From NCBI GenBank assembly GCA_015060075.1, contig SUZE01000006.1, positions 21,374-85,373 of the forward strand: 64,000 nucleotides of DNA, given 5' to 3'. Source of the DNA: Rikenellaceae bacterium (GTDB taxonomy: Bacteria; Bacteroidota; Bacteroidia; Bacteroidales; Rikenellaceae). Numbering within the stretch: the first letter of the stretch is position 1; each line of letters begins with the position of its first letter. The translations under genes and the position numbers were made by a program. The notes beneath the pieces were generated by a model. That model was not told the origin of the DNA and searched no databases. It saw only the letters and a program-made list of their open reading frames with translations. Below, piece after piece: positions 42,049-51,130 of this stretch.

Positions 42049-43191
42049 CTATCTCTCGTATGTTATGATAAATGCCTGCGGAAAATCCTTGCGAACATCT
42101 TCAATGTGCCTTTGTGCGGTAGCTTTGTCGGCAAAATCTCCGTAGCAATATTTGTATTTCAATGCACCCGAACTCTCCAACACCCAAACCTTGCCTCGCA
42201 GACTCTTCAACTCGGGGTGGTCTGTCGGGATTCTCTTTACACTCGCCATCAACTGTATGGCAAAACGTTTAACCGCAGGTTGTACCTTTGCTTTTGGCTT
42301 TGCACTCTCCTGCTTCTCTTTCAGATTATTTTGCGTTTGTGGGGTTGTGGCGGTTTGAGTTGTGCTATCCAAAAGCAACGAACGGCGCACATTCTCCACA
42401 TACTGCTTTACGGCACGGAATATCGCTCCGGCAATCTCTTTTTGCCCCTTTTCGGAGGTGATGTGCTTCAAATCTGCCGGGTTGGACATAAAGCCAATCT
42501 CTGTTAGTACGCTCGGCATGTCGGTAGCATAGAGGACTTTCAGAGGTTGTTTGCGAACACCTCGGTTGTTGTAACCAAGTTTCACATACTCCTCCTGAAT
42601 AAGGCGCGCCATCATCTCGCTATACTCTCCGTATGTGAATTGCAGATTTTGAATGTATGCACGGACAATCGCTGCGGTCTTCTGGTCGGACATATCGAGC
42701 AACTCCTCTTTGTTGTTGAGGTAGAGTGCATTCTGATTTACTCGCTGCTCCATCGAGGTTTCACCCATAATAAGCGTTTCAACACCTCGCACCTCGCTAT
42801 TGCGGTGAGCATTGGAGTGAATCGAGATAAATAGGTCGCCATTGTGCTTGTGGGCAATGTCGGCACGAGCCTGCAAATCCTCCGAAAGAACGGTCGAGAA
42901 GTGCTTATCTACGGTGCGAGTCTGCACAACCTTTATATTTGGCAGATTCTTTTCGATGAGTGCGCCAAGTTTCAAGGCTACTTGCAGGTTGATATCCTTC
43001 TCGGCGATGCCGTTGTAGCCAGCACCGGGGAAGCGAGAGCCTCCGTGACCGGCGTCAATGACAATAACTTTTACACCCTGTGCAACATTTTCTGCTCCAA
43101 ATCCGTTGTTAGGGAGTAGCAGTGCAAATGCGGTCACCAGCGATATCAAAAGTATGTGTAGAGGTCGAAAGTTGGCCATAAAGTTTGTCAT
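42049..43191 (-). CDS. N-acetylmuramoyl-L-alanine amidase with SPOR domain
   Basis: About 380 residues from the ATG at 43191 (an ATG at 43179 is also possible). A signal (LHILLISLVTAFALLL) is followed by an Amidase_3 domain: IVIDAGHGG with the first zinc His, AEKDINLQVALKLG with Glu, LFISIHSNAHRN with the second His, and TEIGFMSNPADL with the catalytic Glu. A low-complexity linker (TTQTATTPQTQNNLKEKQE) leads to a C-terminal SPOR domain (FAIQLMASVKRIP) that binds denuded glycan at the septum. It probably acts in daughter-cell separation. Confidence 0.94.
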   Translation of the reverse strand: MTNFMANFRPLHILLISLVTAFALLLPNNGFGAENVAQGVKVIVIDAGHGGSRFPGAGYNGIAEKDINLQVALKLGALIEKNLPNIKVVQTRTVDKHFSTVLSEDLQARADIAHKHNGDLFISIHSNAHRNSEVRGVETLIMGETSMEQRVNQNALYLNNKEELLDMSDQKTAAIVRAYIQNLQFTYGEYSEMMARLIQEEYVKLGYNNRGVRKQPLKVLYATDMPSVLTEIGFMSNPADLKHITSEKGQKEIAGAIFRAVKQYVENVRRSLLLDSTTQTATTPQTQNNLKEKQESAKPKAKVQPAVKRFAIQLMASVKRIPTDHPELKSLRGKVWVLESSGALKYKYCYGDFADKATAQRHIEDVRKDFPQAFIITYER

Positions 43192-43214
43192 ATACACTTT
43201 TTTCACTATCTTTA
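43184..43214 (+). promoter_or_regulatory. Promoter of lptD inside the amidase 5' region
   Basis: TTTG (43184-43187), 19-bp spacer, TATCTTTA (43207-43214). The start would be near 43221. It overlaps the amidase start codon at 43191. The minus-strand TAACTTTG at 43282-43289 is a likely amidase -7 box, so the two divergent transcripts would overlap by about 50 nt. Confidence 0.6.
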
Positions 43215-43298
43215 CGCGCCGAAAAAAACGCATGCCCGTGCGTATGTGAAGGCTTTTTAGGCGTTTTTGCCGACTTGTCGGCAAAGTTACGAAAAATT

Positions 43299-46124
43299 TT
43301 GGAATTTTTGAAACATTTTAGGCTGAAATATCTCGTTTTGTCGGTTATCGCCTTGGCGGTAGCCCATGTTGTGCTCGGCTCGGCAACACCTCGACCTCTT
43401 GCGGAACAGGTTGCAGAGCAGGTGCGCAGGGGCGATTCGCTTGCCCCGATTGTGGCTCCGACCAAGAGCGACTCCACAACACAAAGAGAGAACCGTACCT
43501 CACGCCGTTCCCGCCGTTCGAGGAGGTTGGGAGATACGGTCGCTACACCGTTGCGTGATACCCTCGCCAAACCTGATAGCCTTGCAAAGTCGGACAGTCT
43601 TGCGGCATTGCCATTATCGCAGCGTGATACCACAGCCCGCAAGAAGAGTGGCTCGCCAATCGAGCAAATTATCAACGGAAAGAATACCGACTCGCTCTAC
43701 TACGATGTGCGTAACAAACGCGTATATATCTACAATCAGGGTGACGTCAAGTACGATAATATGGGTCTGCAAGCCGACTACATGCAGATTGACATGACGA
43801 CAAAGGAGATTTATGCATACGGAAAGGCGGATACGGTTGAGGGCAAGCCGAAAAACACTCACCCTGTATTCAGTGAAGGCGGCTCATCGTACACGATGGA
43901 TACCATCACATATAACTTTGGCTCGAAGAAGGCGTTTATTCAGGGCGTAGCAACGCAGGAGGGTGATGGCTGGTTGGTCGGCGGGCAGATTAAGAAGATG
44001 CCGGACAACTCCATCAATATCCGTCAGGGTAAATATACCACCTGCGACCATACCGACCACCCGCACTTCTACCTTGCGATGACCAAGGCAAAGGTTATTC
44101 CGGGCAAGAAGATTATCACGGGACCAGCATATCTCGTGATGGAGGATGTCCCAATCTACTTTGCTTGTATTCCGGAGGGATTCTTCCCAATCAACCTCGG
44201 ACCAAAGTCGGGACTTCTGATGCCTTCGTACGGTGAAGATGCTTCACGAGGATTCTTTATTCGAGGCTTGGGCTACTACTTTATTTTGAGCAAGCATGTG
44301 GACCTCGCCTTGACGGGAGGTTTCTATACGCTCGGCTCGTGGGAGGTTAGTGCATCGTCACGCTATACGAAGCGATACAAATATCGAGGAAATGTCAATT
44401 TCGACTTCTCGGCAATCAAGACGGGAGATAAGGGTGAGCCGGACTACATCAAGCAGAACAACTTCCGTTTCACATGGACTCACTCGCAGGACCCGAAGGC
44501 GAATCCGGGCTCGACATTCTCGGCATCGGTAAACCTCTCTTCGAGTGGTTATTCGAAGTATTCGGCAACGACACTGAACGATATCCTTGCTACGCAGACC
44601 AACTCCTCAATTTCATACTCGAAGAGTTGGGCGGGTACGCCATTCTCGCTCTCGATGAACTTGTCCGTGTCGCAGAACTCGCAGACAAGACAGTTGGCGG
44701 TAACATTGCCTAATATCGTCTTTAATGTGGCTCGTGTATATCCGTTCAAGCGTAAAGACGCCATGGGCAAACAGCGTTGGTACGAGAAGATAGGTTTTAC
44801 CTATTCGGCAAAACTTACCAACTCGGTATCTTCGCCTGAGAAGGACCTCTTCACGATGCAGACATTGAAGAATATGCGTAACGGAGTGGAGCATACACTA
44901 CCTATTTCGACCTCGATAAACCTCTTCAAGTACATCAATATCTCACCTTCGTTCAACTATTCGGAGCGTTGGTACTTCTCGCGTCAAAATCAGCAGTGGA
45001 ATCCCGAGACCAATCAGGTCGAAACTCTCGACCCTGAGTACGGATTTTACCGTATCTACAACTATAACGCCTCAGTATCGGCAAACACCACAATCTACGG
45101 AATGTGGCAGATGAAGAAAAAGACGGCAAAGGTGCAGGCTGTGCGCCATACGCTTACGCCACAAATCGGTTTCTCGTATGCTCCCGATTTCAGCAAGCAG
45201 AAATATGGTTACTATAAGACCGTACAGACCGACTCACTCGGTAACTACAAGGTCTATTCGCCATACTCGAACCAGCCTTATGGTGTGCCGGGTGCAGGAC
45301 AGCAGGCTAACTTGAACTTTTCGCTCTCGCAGTCGCTCGAAATGAAGGTTTTGAGCAAGCGCGATACCTCGGGAGTGAAGAAGATTAAATTGATTGATGA
45401 GTTGCGAGTGAGTGGCTCGTATAACTTCCTTGCCGACTCGCTCGGTCTGTCGAATATTCCGATTTCGTTCCGTACAACCATCTATGGTAACTTCGGTATC
45501 AACCTCACGGTTACGCTCGACCCTTACGAGGTTACTCCACAGGGTGTGCGAATCAATAAGTTGATGATTAAGCGAGGTCTGCTCGGTCGTGTGACAAGTA
45601 CAGGTTGGAGTTTTGGCTACACCTTCAAGTCACGAGAGAATAAATCGCAACCGGCGGCGAACGATATCAACACCATTCCGCCTGAATACTTCAATCCGTT
45701 CTCAGACCCTTACGGATTGATGGACCCGACACTGCGAAGGCACTACATGGCGAGTTCGTACTACGACTTCTCGATACCATGGAATGTCGGATTCAACTAT
45801 GTCATAAGTTATGGAATATCCTACACGAACAATGGCACTACGGGATACAAGAAGAATGTGTCGCAGACCATTGGCTTCAATGGTAGTGTCAATCTGACGC
45901 CAAAGACGGGTATTACATTTACGACAGGTTTCGATATACAAAACAGGAAATTGACAACTACTTCAATCTCCATAACTCGTGACCTGCACTGTTGGCAGAT
46001 GTCCTTCATTTGGATTCCGTTCGGAATGCACCGCAGTTGGAGTTTTAATATCGGAGTTAAGGCGGCATCACTTGCCGACTTGAAGTACGACAAGAGTCAA
46101 TCGATGTACGACAACCTCTTCTAA
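43299..46124 (+). CDS. lptD: LPS-assembly outer membrane protein LptD
   Basis: About 941 residues. There is no ATG in frame before the conserved part; I place the start at TTG 43299 (TTG 43308 is an alternative). The N-terminal helix YLVLSVIALAVAHVVLGSA is a signal. After a Ser/Arg-rich linker comes an OstA-like jelly roll (SLYYDVRNKRVYIYNQGDVK, LQADYMQIDMTTKEIYAYGK, GQIKKMPDNSINIRQGKYTT) and then a very large barrel with YFACIPEGFFPINLGPKSG near its base and many aromatic strands. It places lipopolysaccharide in the outer leaflet. Matches the Bacteroidota LptD_2 form. Confidence 0.92.
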   Translation: MEFLKHFRLKYLVLSVIALAVAHVVLGSATPRPLAEQVAEQVRRGDSLAPIVAPTKSDSTTQRENRTSRRSRRSRRLGDTVATPLRDTLAKPDSLAKSDSLAALPLSQRDTTARKKSGSPIEQIINGKNTDSLYYDVRNKRVYIYNQGDVKYDNMGLQADYMQIDMTTKEIYAYGKADTVEGKPKNTHPVFSEGGSSYTMDTITYNFGSKKAFIQGVATQEGDGWLVGGQIKKMPDNSINIRQGKYTTCDHTDHPHFYLAMTKAKVIPGKKIITGPAYLVMEDVPIYFACIPEGFFPINLGPKSGLLMPSYGEDASRGFFIRGLGYYFILSKHVDLALTGGFYTLGSWEVSASSRYTKRYKYRGNVNFDFSAIKTGDKGEPDYIKQNNFRFTWTHSQDPKANPGSTFSASVNLSSSGYSKYSATTLNDILATQTNSSISYSKSWAGTPFSLSMNLSVSQNSQTRQLAVTLPNIVFNVARVYPFKRKDAMGKQRWYEKIGFTYSAKLTNSVSSPEKDLFTMQTLKNMRNGVEHTLPISTSINLFKYINISPSFNYSERWYFSRQNQQWNPETNQVETLDPEYGFYRIYNYNASVSANTTIYGMWQMKKKTAKVQAVRHTLTPQIGFSYAPDFSKQKYGYYKTVQTDSLGNYKVYSPYSNQPYGVPGAGQQANLNFSLSQSLEMKVLSKRDTSGVKKIKLIDELRVSGSYNFLADSLGLSNIPISFRTTIYGNFGINLTVTLDPYEVTPQGVRINKLMIKRGLLGRVTSTGWSFGYTFKSRENKSQPAANDINTIPPEYFNPFSDPYGLMDPTLRRHYMASSYYDFSIPWNVGFNYVISYGISYTNNGTTGYKKNVSQTIGFNGSVNLTPKTGITFTTGFDIQNRKLTTTSISITRDLHCWQMSFIWIPFGMHRSWSFNIGVKAASLADLKYDKSQSMYDNLF

Positions 46125-46198
46125 CTTCGATGTAGAGGGGCGGAAACGGTACATCTTTTGTGTTATCATAATTACAACGAACAATAAAACTAAGAGAT

Positions 46199-46828
46199 AT
46201 GACAAAGAAAACAGCAGAGAATCAGGTTGTTGAAGAGAAAGAGGGCTTTGCGCAGGGCGAGGGTTATCCTAACTGCGAGGGTGAGCCTTGTGCCAATATG
46301 GCAGAGGAGGAGCAGTCGCAGACTGACACTGTGGCAGAGGAGAGTGTTGCTGCCGAGCAGGCTCAGGAGCAGGCTCAGGAGCAGACCGAGGAGGCTCCCA
46401 AGGTTGAAGATATAGATTGGAAAGACCGTTATATCCGTTTGCAGGCGGAGTTCGACAACTTCCGTAAGCGCACCTTGCGTGAGAAGATGGCTCTTATCGA
46501 GTCGGGAGGTAGCGATGTATGGAAGGCTGTGTTGCCTGTGCTTGACGATATGGAACGAGCGATTGCCGCATCGGAGAAGAGTGAGGATATTACCGCTTTG
46601 CGCGAGGGCGAGAAACTTATCTACAACAAGTTTGTCGATATTATGCGACAGAAGGGTGTTGTGGCTATCGAGGCTCTTGATGCTGAGTTTAACCCCGATT
46701 TACACGAGGCTGTGGCGCGATTTGCTGCCGGTGAGGAGAAGTCGGGTAAGGTTATAGATGTGGTACAACAGGGCTACAAGCAGGGCGAACAGGTGTTGCG
46801 CTATGCAAAGGTTGTTGTTGGCGAATAG
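46199..46828 (+). CDS. grpE: Nucleotide exchange factor GrpE
   Basis: 209 residues. The first 70 form an acidic Glu/Gln tail (EQAQEQAQEQTEEAP). The coiled coil is KDRYIRLQAEFDNFRKRTLR. The beta-domain has AIEALDAEFNPDLHEAV and VIDVVQQGYKQGEQVLRYAK, matching the GrpE signature. It releases ADP from DnaK. dnaJ follows after 68 bp of repeat DNA, so the pair is probably one heat-shock transcript; dnaK is not in the window. Confidence 0.96.
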   Translation: MTKKTAENQVVEEKEGFAQGEGYPNCEGEPCANMAEEEQSQTDTVAEESVAAEQAQEQAQEQTEEAPKVEDIDWKDRYIRLQAEFDNFRKRTLREKMALIESGGSDVWKAVLPVLDDMERAIAASEKSEDITALREGEKLIYNKFVDIMRQKGVVAIEALDAEFNPDLHEAVARFAAGEEKSGKVIDVVQQGYKQGEQVLRYAKVVVGE

Positions 46829-46892
46829 AACGGAAAACGGAAAGCGGAAAACTAAAAAGCTAATGGCTAATTGCCAATGGCTAACGGCTAAA
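46829..46892. repeat. Tandem tract between grpE and dnaJ
   Basis: CGGAAAAC octamers begin 2 nt after the grpE stop, followed by TAATGGC heptamers, ending just before the dnaJ start. It is the same composite of units seen near elements B and F, without the G-rich core. Confidence 0.65.
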
Positions 46893-46896
46893 TAAT

Positions 46897-48072
46897 ATGG
46901 CAGAGAAAAGAGATTACTACGAGGTGTTGGGCGTTGAGAAGAACGCCAATGCCGATGAGATAAAAAAGGCGTATCGCAAGGCTGCGATAAAGTACCACCC
47001 TGATAAAAATCCGGGAGATAAGGAGGCTGAGGAGAAGTTCAAGGAGGCTGCCGAGGCGTACGATGTATTGTCGAACGATGAGAAGCGTGCCCGCTACGAC
47101 CGCTTTGGTCATGCAGGAATGTCAGGTGCCGGTGGAGCAGGTGGCTTCGGCGGAGGCTTTGGCGGCGGAGGATTTACGATGGAGGACATCTTCTCGCAGT
47201 TTGGCGACATCTTCGGAGGTCACTTTGGCGGCGGTTTCAGCGGTGGTGGCTTTGGTGGCGCCCGTGGCGGTCGCTCGGTAAATCGTGGCTCGGATATCCG
47301 AGTACGTATCAAATTGACGCTTGCCGAGATTGCCAACGGCACAACCAAGAAGATTAAGGTCAATAAGTATATCGCCTGCGATAAGTGTGGCGGTAACGGA
47401 GCAAAAGACGCTTCGTCTTATTCGACCTGCTCGAATTGTGGCGGCTCGGGATATGTTGTAACGGTACAAAATACCTTCTTCGGTCGTATGCAGTCGCAGT
47501 CGGTTTGTCCTACTTGCGGTGGCGAGGGTAAGGTTATTACCGCCAAGTGCGACAAGTGCGGTGGCGAAGGCTATATCAAAGGCTCGGAGGTTATCGAGAT
47601 AAATGTTCCGGCAGGTGTTGGTGAGGGTATGGCTCTCACGGTGTCGGGCAAGGGAAATGCAGCGCGTCATGGCGGTATCAACGGCGACTTGATTGTTGTT
47701 ATCGAGGAGGAGCACAATCCTGAACTCCTGCGTGACGGCAACAACCTTATCCACAATCTTAACATTACGGTTGCTACGGCAATTCTTGGTGGCGAGGTTG
47801 AGGTGCCGACCATCGAGGGTAAGGCGAAGATTAAGATTGCAGCAGGAACACACGCCGGTAAGGTGTTGCGTCTGCGTGGCAAGGGTTTGCCTGATGTAAA
47901 TGGTTACGGTAGAGGAGATATTATGGTTGTGGTGGATATAACTATCCCTACATCACTCACCTCCGAGGAGAAAGAGTTGGTTAAGAAACTCTCTGAAAAA
48001 CCTCACTTCAAGGAGGCAGAGTCGGTGGAGAACCAAAACATCTTCGAGAGAATGAAAAACTTTTTCAGATAG
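46897..48072 (+). CDS. dnaJ: Chaperone DnaJ
   Basis: 391 residues of the full type I form. J domain 1-70 with [16 protein letters not shown], a Gly/Phe-rich region (about 75-130: [12 protein letters not shown]), four zinc motifs ([32 protein letters not shown]) and C-terminal substrate domains ending RMKNFFR. It stimulates DnaK ATPase. The last base of its stop codon is the first base of hairpin HP4. Confidence 0.98.
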   Translation: MAEKRDYYEVLGVEKNANADEIKKAYRKAAIKYHPDKNPGDKEAEEKFKEAAEAYDVLSNDEKRARYDRFGHAGMSGAGGAGGFGGGFGGGGFTMEDIFSQFGDIFGGHFGGGFSGGGFGGARGGRSVNRGSDIRVRIKLTLAEIANGTTKKIKVNKYIACDKCGGNGAKDASSYSTCSNCGGSGYVVTVQNTFFGRMQSQSVCPTCGGEGKVITAKCDKCGGEGYIKGSEVIEINVPAGVGEGMALTVSGKGNAARHGGINGDLIVVIEEEHNPELLRDGNNLIHNLNITVATAILGGEVEVPTIEGKAKIKIAAGTHAGKVLRLRGKGLPDVNGYGRGDIMVVVDITIPTSLTSEEKELVKKLSEKPHFKEAESVENQNIFERMKNFFR

Positions 48073-48175
48073 TTTGAGACTTTTTTTGACATCTTTTCAT
48101 TTTTGTCGCTTGGAAATAGGTCCACTATTACCTTCGCTCCGAAAATGAAAACCTGCTCAAAAACAGCTCTCAAAC
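48072..48175. repeat. Long hairpin element HP4
   Basis: The left arm gtttgagac...ttttcatttttgtcgc pairs with the right end (caaac at 48171-48175 inward). The apical ATAG (48116-48119), 5-nt loop gtcca, CTAT (48125-48128) matches HP1 in form, while the arms are unrelated in sequence. It may serve as the end signal of the grpE-dnaJ transcript. A short GGAATTAG-type tandem tract follows (48177-48216). Confidence 0.72.
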
Positions 48176-48176
48176 A

Positions 48177-48216
48177 GTTAGGAATTAGGAGATAGGAATT
48201 AGGAGTTAATTTTTAA
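48177..48216. repeat. GGAATTAGGA-type tandem tract
   Basis: Units of ttaggaattagga and gataggaattaggag precede the start of the small membrane protein gene. This unit is not seen elsewhere in the window. Confidence 0.55.
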
Positions 48217-48224
48217 TTTGGTCA

Positions 48225-48629
48225 ATGGGACTTTTTACACCGGTAAAGAAACACGCCAATAAGTTTCGCTATATTCCGCGCTACTACGACCCCGAAAAGG
48301 AGCGCCGTGAGCAGCGCCGCCGAGAGCTGCACGGAACATCTTCCGAGCAGGAGGGGCAGGAGTATCAGCCGGGGCAGTATATCCGCACACAGCGAGATGC
48401 AAGGCGTGCAGCAAAGAGCAGCAACGAGGGCGGTCGTAAGATGCCTTCGATGATGTTTTTGATGCTGTTTGCGGTGCTGGTGATAATTATTTATATGCTC
48501 TATCCGCGCATTGTCGAGGCATTCTCTACGGCTCGCATGTCGCCTGAGGAGCAGGCTCAGCAGGAGATAGAGGAGTTCAACCCATATACACCGATTACGA
48601 TAGTACCAAACGATTATAAGGAGGAGTAG
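48225..48629 (+). CDS. Small single-span membrane protein, unknown
   Basis: 134 residues. The N-terminal 75 are strongly basic (FRYIPRYYDPEKERREQRRR) and should lie in the cytoplasm. One membrane helix (MMFLMLFAVLVIIIYMLYP) is followed by a short acidic periplasmic tail. I recognise no family. A strong AAGGAGGAG lies at its 3' end and serves mutL, 2 bp after its stop, so the two are translated together. The basic tail might bind nucleic acid or ribosomes, but that is speculation. Confidence 0.75.
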   Translation: MGLFTPVKKHANKFRYIPRYYDPEKERREQRRRELHGTSSEQEGQEYQPGQYIRTQRDARRAAKSSNEGGRKMPSMMFLMLFAVLVIIIYMLYPRIVEAFSTARMSPEEQAQQEIEEFNPYTPITIVPNDYKEE

Positions 48630-48631
48630 AG

Positions 48632-50503
48632 GTGGCAGATTGCATTAAGTTACTACCCGAAATAGTTGCAAACCAAATCAAGGCAGGCGAGGTTGTCGAA
48701 TCCCCTTCATCGGTGGTGAAGGAGATGATGGAGAACGCCATAGATGCAGGGGCTACGGAGGTTACCGTGAATTATGTGAATGGCGGTCGTGACCTTGTGC
48801 AGATTATCGACAACGGTCGAGGAATGTCGCCCGTGGATGCGCGTATGGCGTTCGAGTGCCATGCAACGAGTAAGATTACATCGCTTGACGACATCTACGC
48901 TCTGCATACATTCGGTTTCCGTGGCGAGGCTCTGTCCTCCATATCGGCGGTGTCGCAGGTGGAGTTAATAACCCGTCAGGCAGATTGTGAGGTAGGTACG
49001 CAGACAATTATTAATGGCGGCGAGTTCGTGTCGCAAACCCCTACGGCAGCACCTGTCGGCTCGCAATTTTTGGTGCGCAACCTCTTCTATAACACTCCTG
49101 CACGAAGAAAGTTTATCAATAGTAAGGAGTCATCATTATCTTCGGATATAAAGCGCGAGTTTCGCCGTGTGGCACTCTGCCATCCCGAGGTGGCGTGTAC
49201 GCTTTTGAACAATAGCGCACCAATATACTCTCTGCCCGAATCTTCGCTCGTGGAGCGTATTGTGGGCATTATGGGCAATGCCACAAGACGCAACTTGTTG
49301 GAGGTCGATGTCGAAACGACCATCGCCAAGGTCAAGGGCTATGTCGGTCGCCCCGAGACGGCCCGCAACAATTCGAGTGAGCAGTATATGTTCGTAAATG
49401 GAAGATTCTTCCGTTCGCCATATCTCAACAAGGCGGTTACGAAGGCGTATGAGAAGTTGATACCCGAGAAGGGCTATCCATCTTTCTTCCTCTATATCGA
49501 GGTCGATGCGGAGCGTGTAGATGTCAATGTTCACGCCCAAAAGACCGAGGTTAAGTTTGCCGATAACGAGGCTATATGGCAGATATTGAATGCTGCCGTG
49601 CGTGAAACACTCGCCAAGAATGGCGCAATGCCACTGATAGACTTCGAGGCAGAGGAGATAGTCGATATCCCCGTTGCAACAATGGGTGTGCGATATGCTG
49701 AGCCTCGTGCCACGACAAAGGATAACTACAATCCTTTCGCCGATAACTATGAGTCGGTGGAGAGTGGTGTTTCGGCATCGATGTCGGGCAATGAATGGTC
49801 GTCAATACCTAAGTTGTCTTCGGAGTTTGACCTCGCATCATCAATTGATTTCGGCGTTGGAAACAAGGCGACAGATACCGATTTCGACTACTTTGAGTCG
49901 AGTGATGGTGAGGAGCAGTCGTTGGGTTTAGATATTATAGGCCAGGAGGAGCCACTAAATATCTCGCTCTGCGGGGGTCGATATGCCGTTGTGACATTCG
50001 TGTCGAAGATTGTGCTTGTGGATTTGCAGAGAGCACACGAAAGGTTGCTCTATAACCACTATGCAACATCTTTGCAGAGTGGACACTCCGTGTCGCAACA
50101 ACTGCTTTTTCCTGAGTTGCTTACACTTACTGAGGAGGAGTACGACCTTTTGGAGGAGTATGCCGTAGATTTTGCCGCTCTCGGTTTCGACATAAAGGCT
50201 CGTGAGGGTAATACGGTGGAGGTATTCGGTATCCCTGCCGATGTGAGTACCGAGCAGCTCGACCGAGCTGTTTACGACCTGTTACAGAGCCTTAAACTAC
50301 CACAATCGGCTGTGGAGTTGCGCCGCAATGCGCTGGCGCAGACTTTGGCACATAGTGCTACGGTTGGCGCAGTTCGTTTTACGCAAGAGGAGGCAGAGCG
50401 ACTCACTATTCAGATATTGGCAGCAAATGAGAGTTATACACCGGCAGGCAAGCGCATCATCACCTCGCTTGGTGTGTCGGATATCAAAAATATGTTAGAG
50501 TAA
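48632..50503 (+). CDS. mutL: DNA mismatch repair protein MutL
   Basis: 623 residues, starting at GTG with a strong Shine-Dalgarno AAGGAGGAG 6 nt upstream, unusual for this phylum. GHKL ATPase motifs: MMENAIDAGATE (32-43), IIDNGRGM (58-65), TFGFRGEALSSIS (93-105). Transducer domain with QYMFVNGRFFRSP and VDVNVHAQKTEVKF. The C-terminal dimerisation domain carries DLQRAHERLLYN from Asp464 where endonuclease-type MutL has DQHA(x2)E(x4)E; the Gln-His-Ala and the last Glu are changed. The latent nuclease may therefore be lost or altered. Confidence 0.96.
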   Translation: MADCIKLLPEIVANQIKAGEVVESPSSVVKEMMENAIDAGATEVTVNYVNGGRDLVQIIDNGRGMSPVDARMAFECHATSKITSLDDIYALHTFGFRGEALSSISAVSQVELITRQADCEVGTQTIINGGEFVSQTPTAAPVGSQFLVRNLFYNTPARRKFINSKESSLSSDIKREFRRVALCHPEVACTLLNNSAPIYSLPESSLVERIVGIMGNATRRNLLEVDVETTIAKVKGYVGRPETARNNSSEQYMFVNGRFFRSPYLNKAVTKAYEKLIPEKGYPSFFLYIEVDAERVDVNVHAQKTEVKFADNEAIWQILNAAVRETLAKNGAMPLIDFEAEEIVDIPVATMGVRYAEPRATTKDNYNPFADNYESVESGVSASMSGNEWSSIPKLSSEFDLASSIDFGVGNKATDTDFDYFESSDGEEQSLGLDIIGQEEPLNISLCGGRYAVVTFVSKIVLVDLQRAHERLLYNHYATSLQSGHSVSQQLLFPELLTLTEEEYDLLEEYAVDFAALGFDIKAREGNTVEVFGIPADVSTEQLDRAVYDLLQSLKLPQSAVELRRNALAQTLAHSATVGAVRFTQEEAERLTIQILAANESYTPAGKRIITSLGVSDIKNMLE

Positions 50504-50512
50504 ATTGTTGTT

Positions 50513-51124
50513 ATGAACCCATATTTCAAGACACCCCCTGTGGTGCAAAACCTTATAATAGCCAACTGCGTAATATATTTGGCAATGACACTTATTCCTG
50601 CCGTAAACCACTTCTGCGCAGAGTATCTGCAATTGTGGTGGGTGGGTGCGCCATATTTCCATAGCTACCAATTCGTAACCTATATGTTCCTGCACGGAGG
50701 CTTCGGACACCTCTTCTCGAATATGTTTGCGTTGTGGATGTTCGGTCGCACGTTGGAGTATGAACTTGGCTCAAAACGTTTTCTCACCTACTATATGGTT
50801 TGTGGTATAGGTGCAGCCCTATTGCAGATGGGCATTGCCGCCCTCACGGGTGAGGTCTATTTCCGTTTGGTGGGCGCTTCGGGCGCCGTGATGGGATTGT
50901 TGCTCGCCTTTGGCGTTATGCACCCTAACAATCAGATATACATCATGCCGCTTCCATTTCCGATTAAGGCGAAGTGGTTTGTTATAGACTATGCCGTATT
51001 GGAGATAGCACTCGGTTGGTCGGGTGTGAATACGGGTATTGCCCATTTTGCCCATGTTGGCGGTATGTTGTGGGGCTTGGCACTGCTCTTTTGGTGGCGC
51101 AAGCGAGGTCGAATTTTCTTCTAA
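50513..51124 (+). CDS. Rhomboid-family intramembrane serine protease
   Basis: 203 residues with six hydrophobic helices. Active-site residues are present: Asn70 in HLFSN, Ser123 in GASGAVMG and His181 in AHFAHVGG. HGGFGHLFSNMFALWMFG and the loop YFRLVGASGAVMG are typical. It cleaves membrane proteins within or near the bilayer; the substrate is unknown. It follows mutL by 9 bp and precedes the EEP protein by 6 bp, so it sits in the same transcript. Confidence 0.94.
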   Translation: MNPYFKTPPVVQNLIIANCVIYLAMTLIPAVNHFCAEYLQLWWVGAPYFHSYQFVTYMFLHGGFGHLFSNMFALWMFGRTLEYELGSKRFLTYYMVCGIGAALLQMGIAALTGEVYFRLVGASGAVMGLLLAFGVMHPNNQIYIMPLPFPIKAKWFVIDYAVLEIALGWSGVNTGIAHFAHVGGMLWGLALLFWWRKRGRIFF

Positions 51125-51130
51125 ACAATT

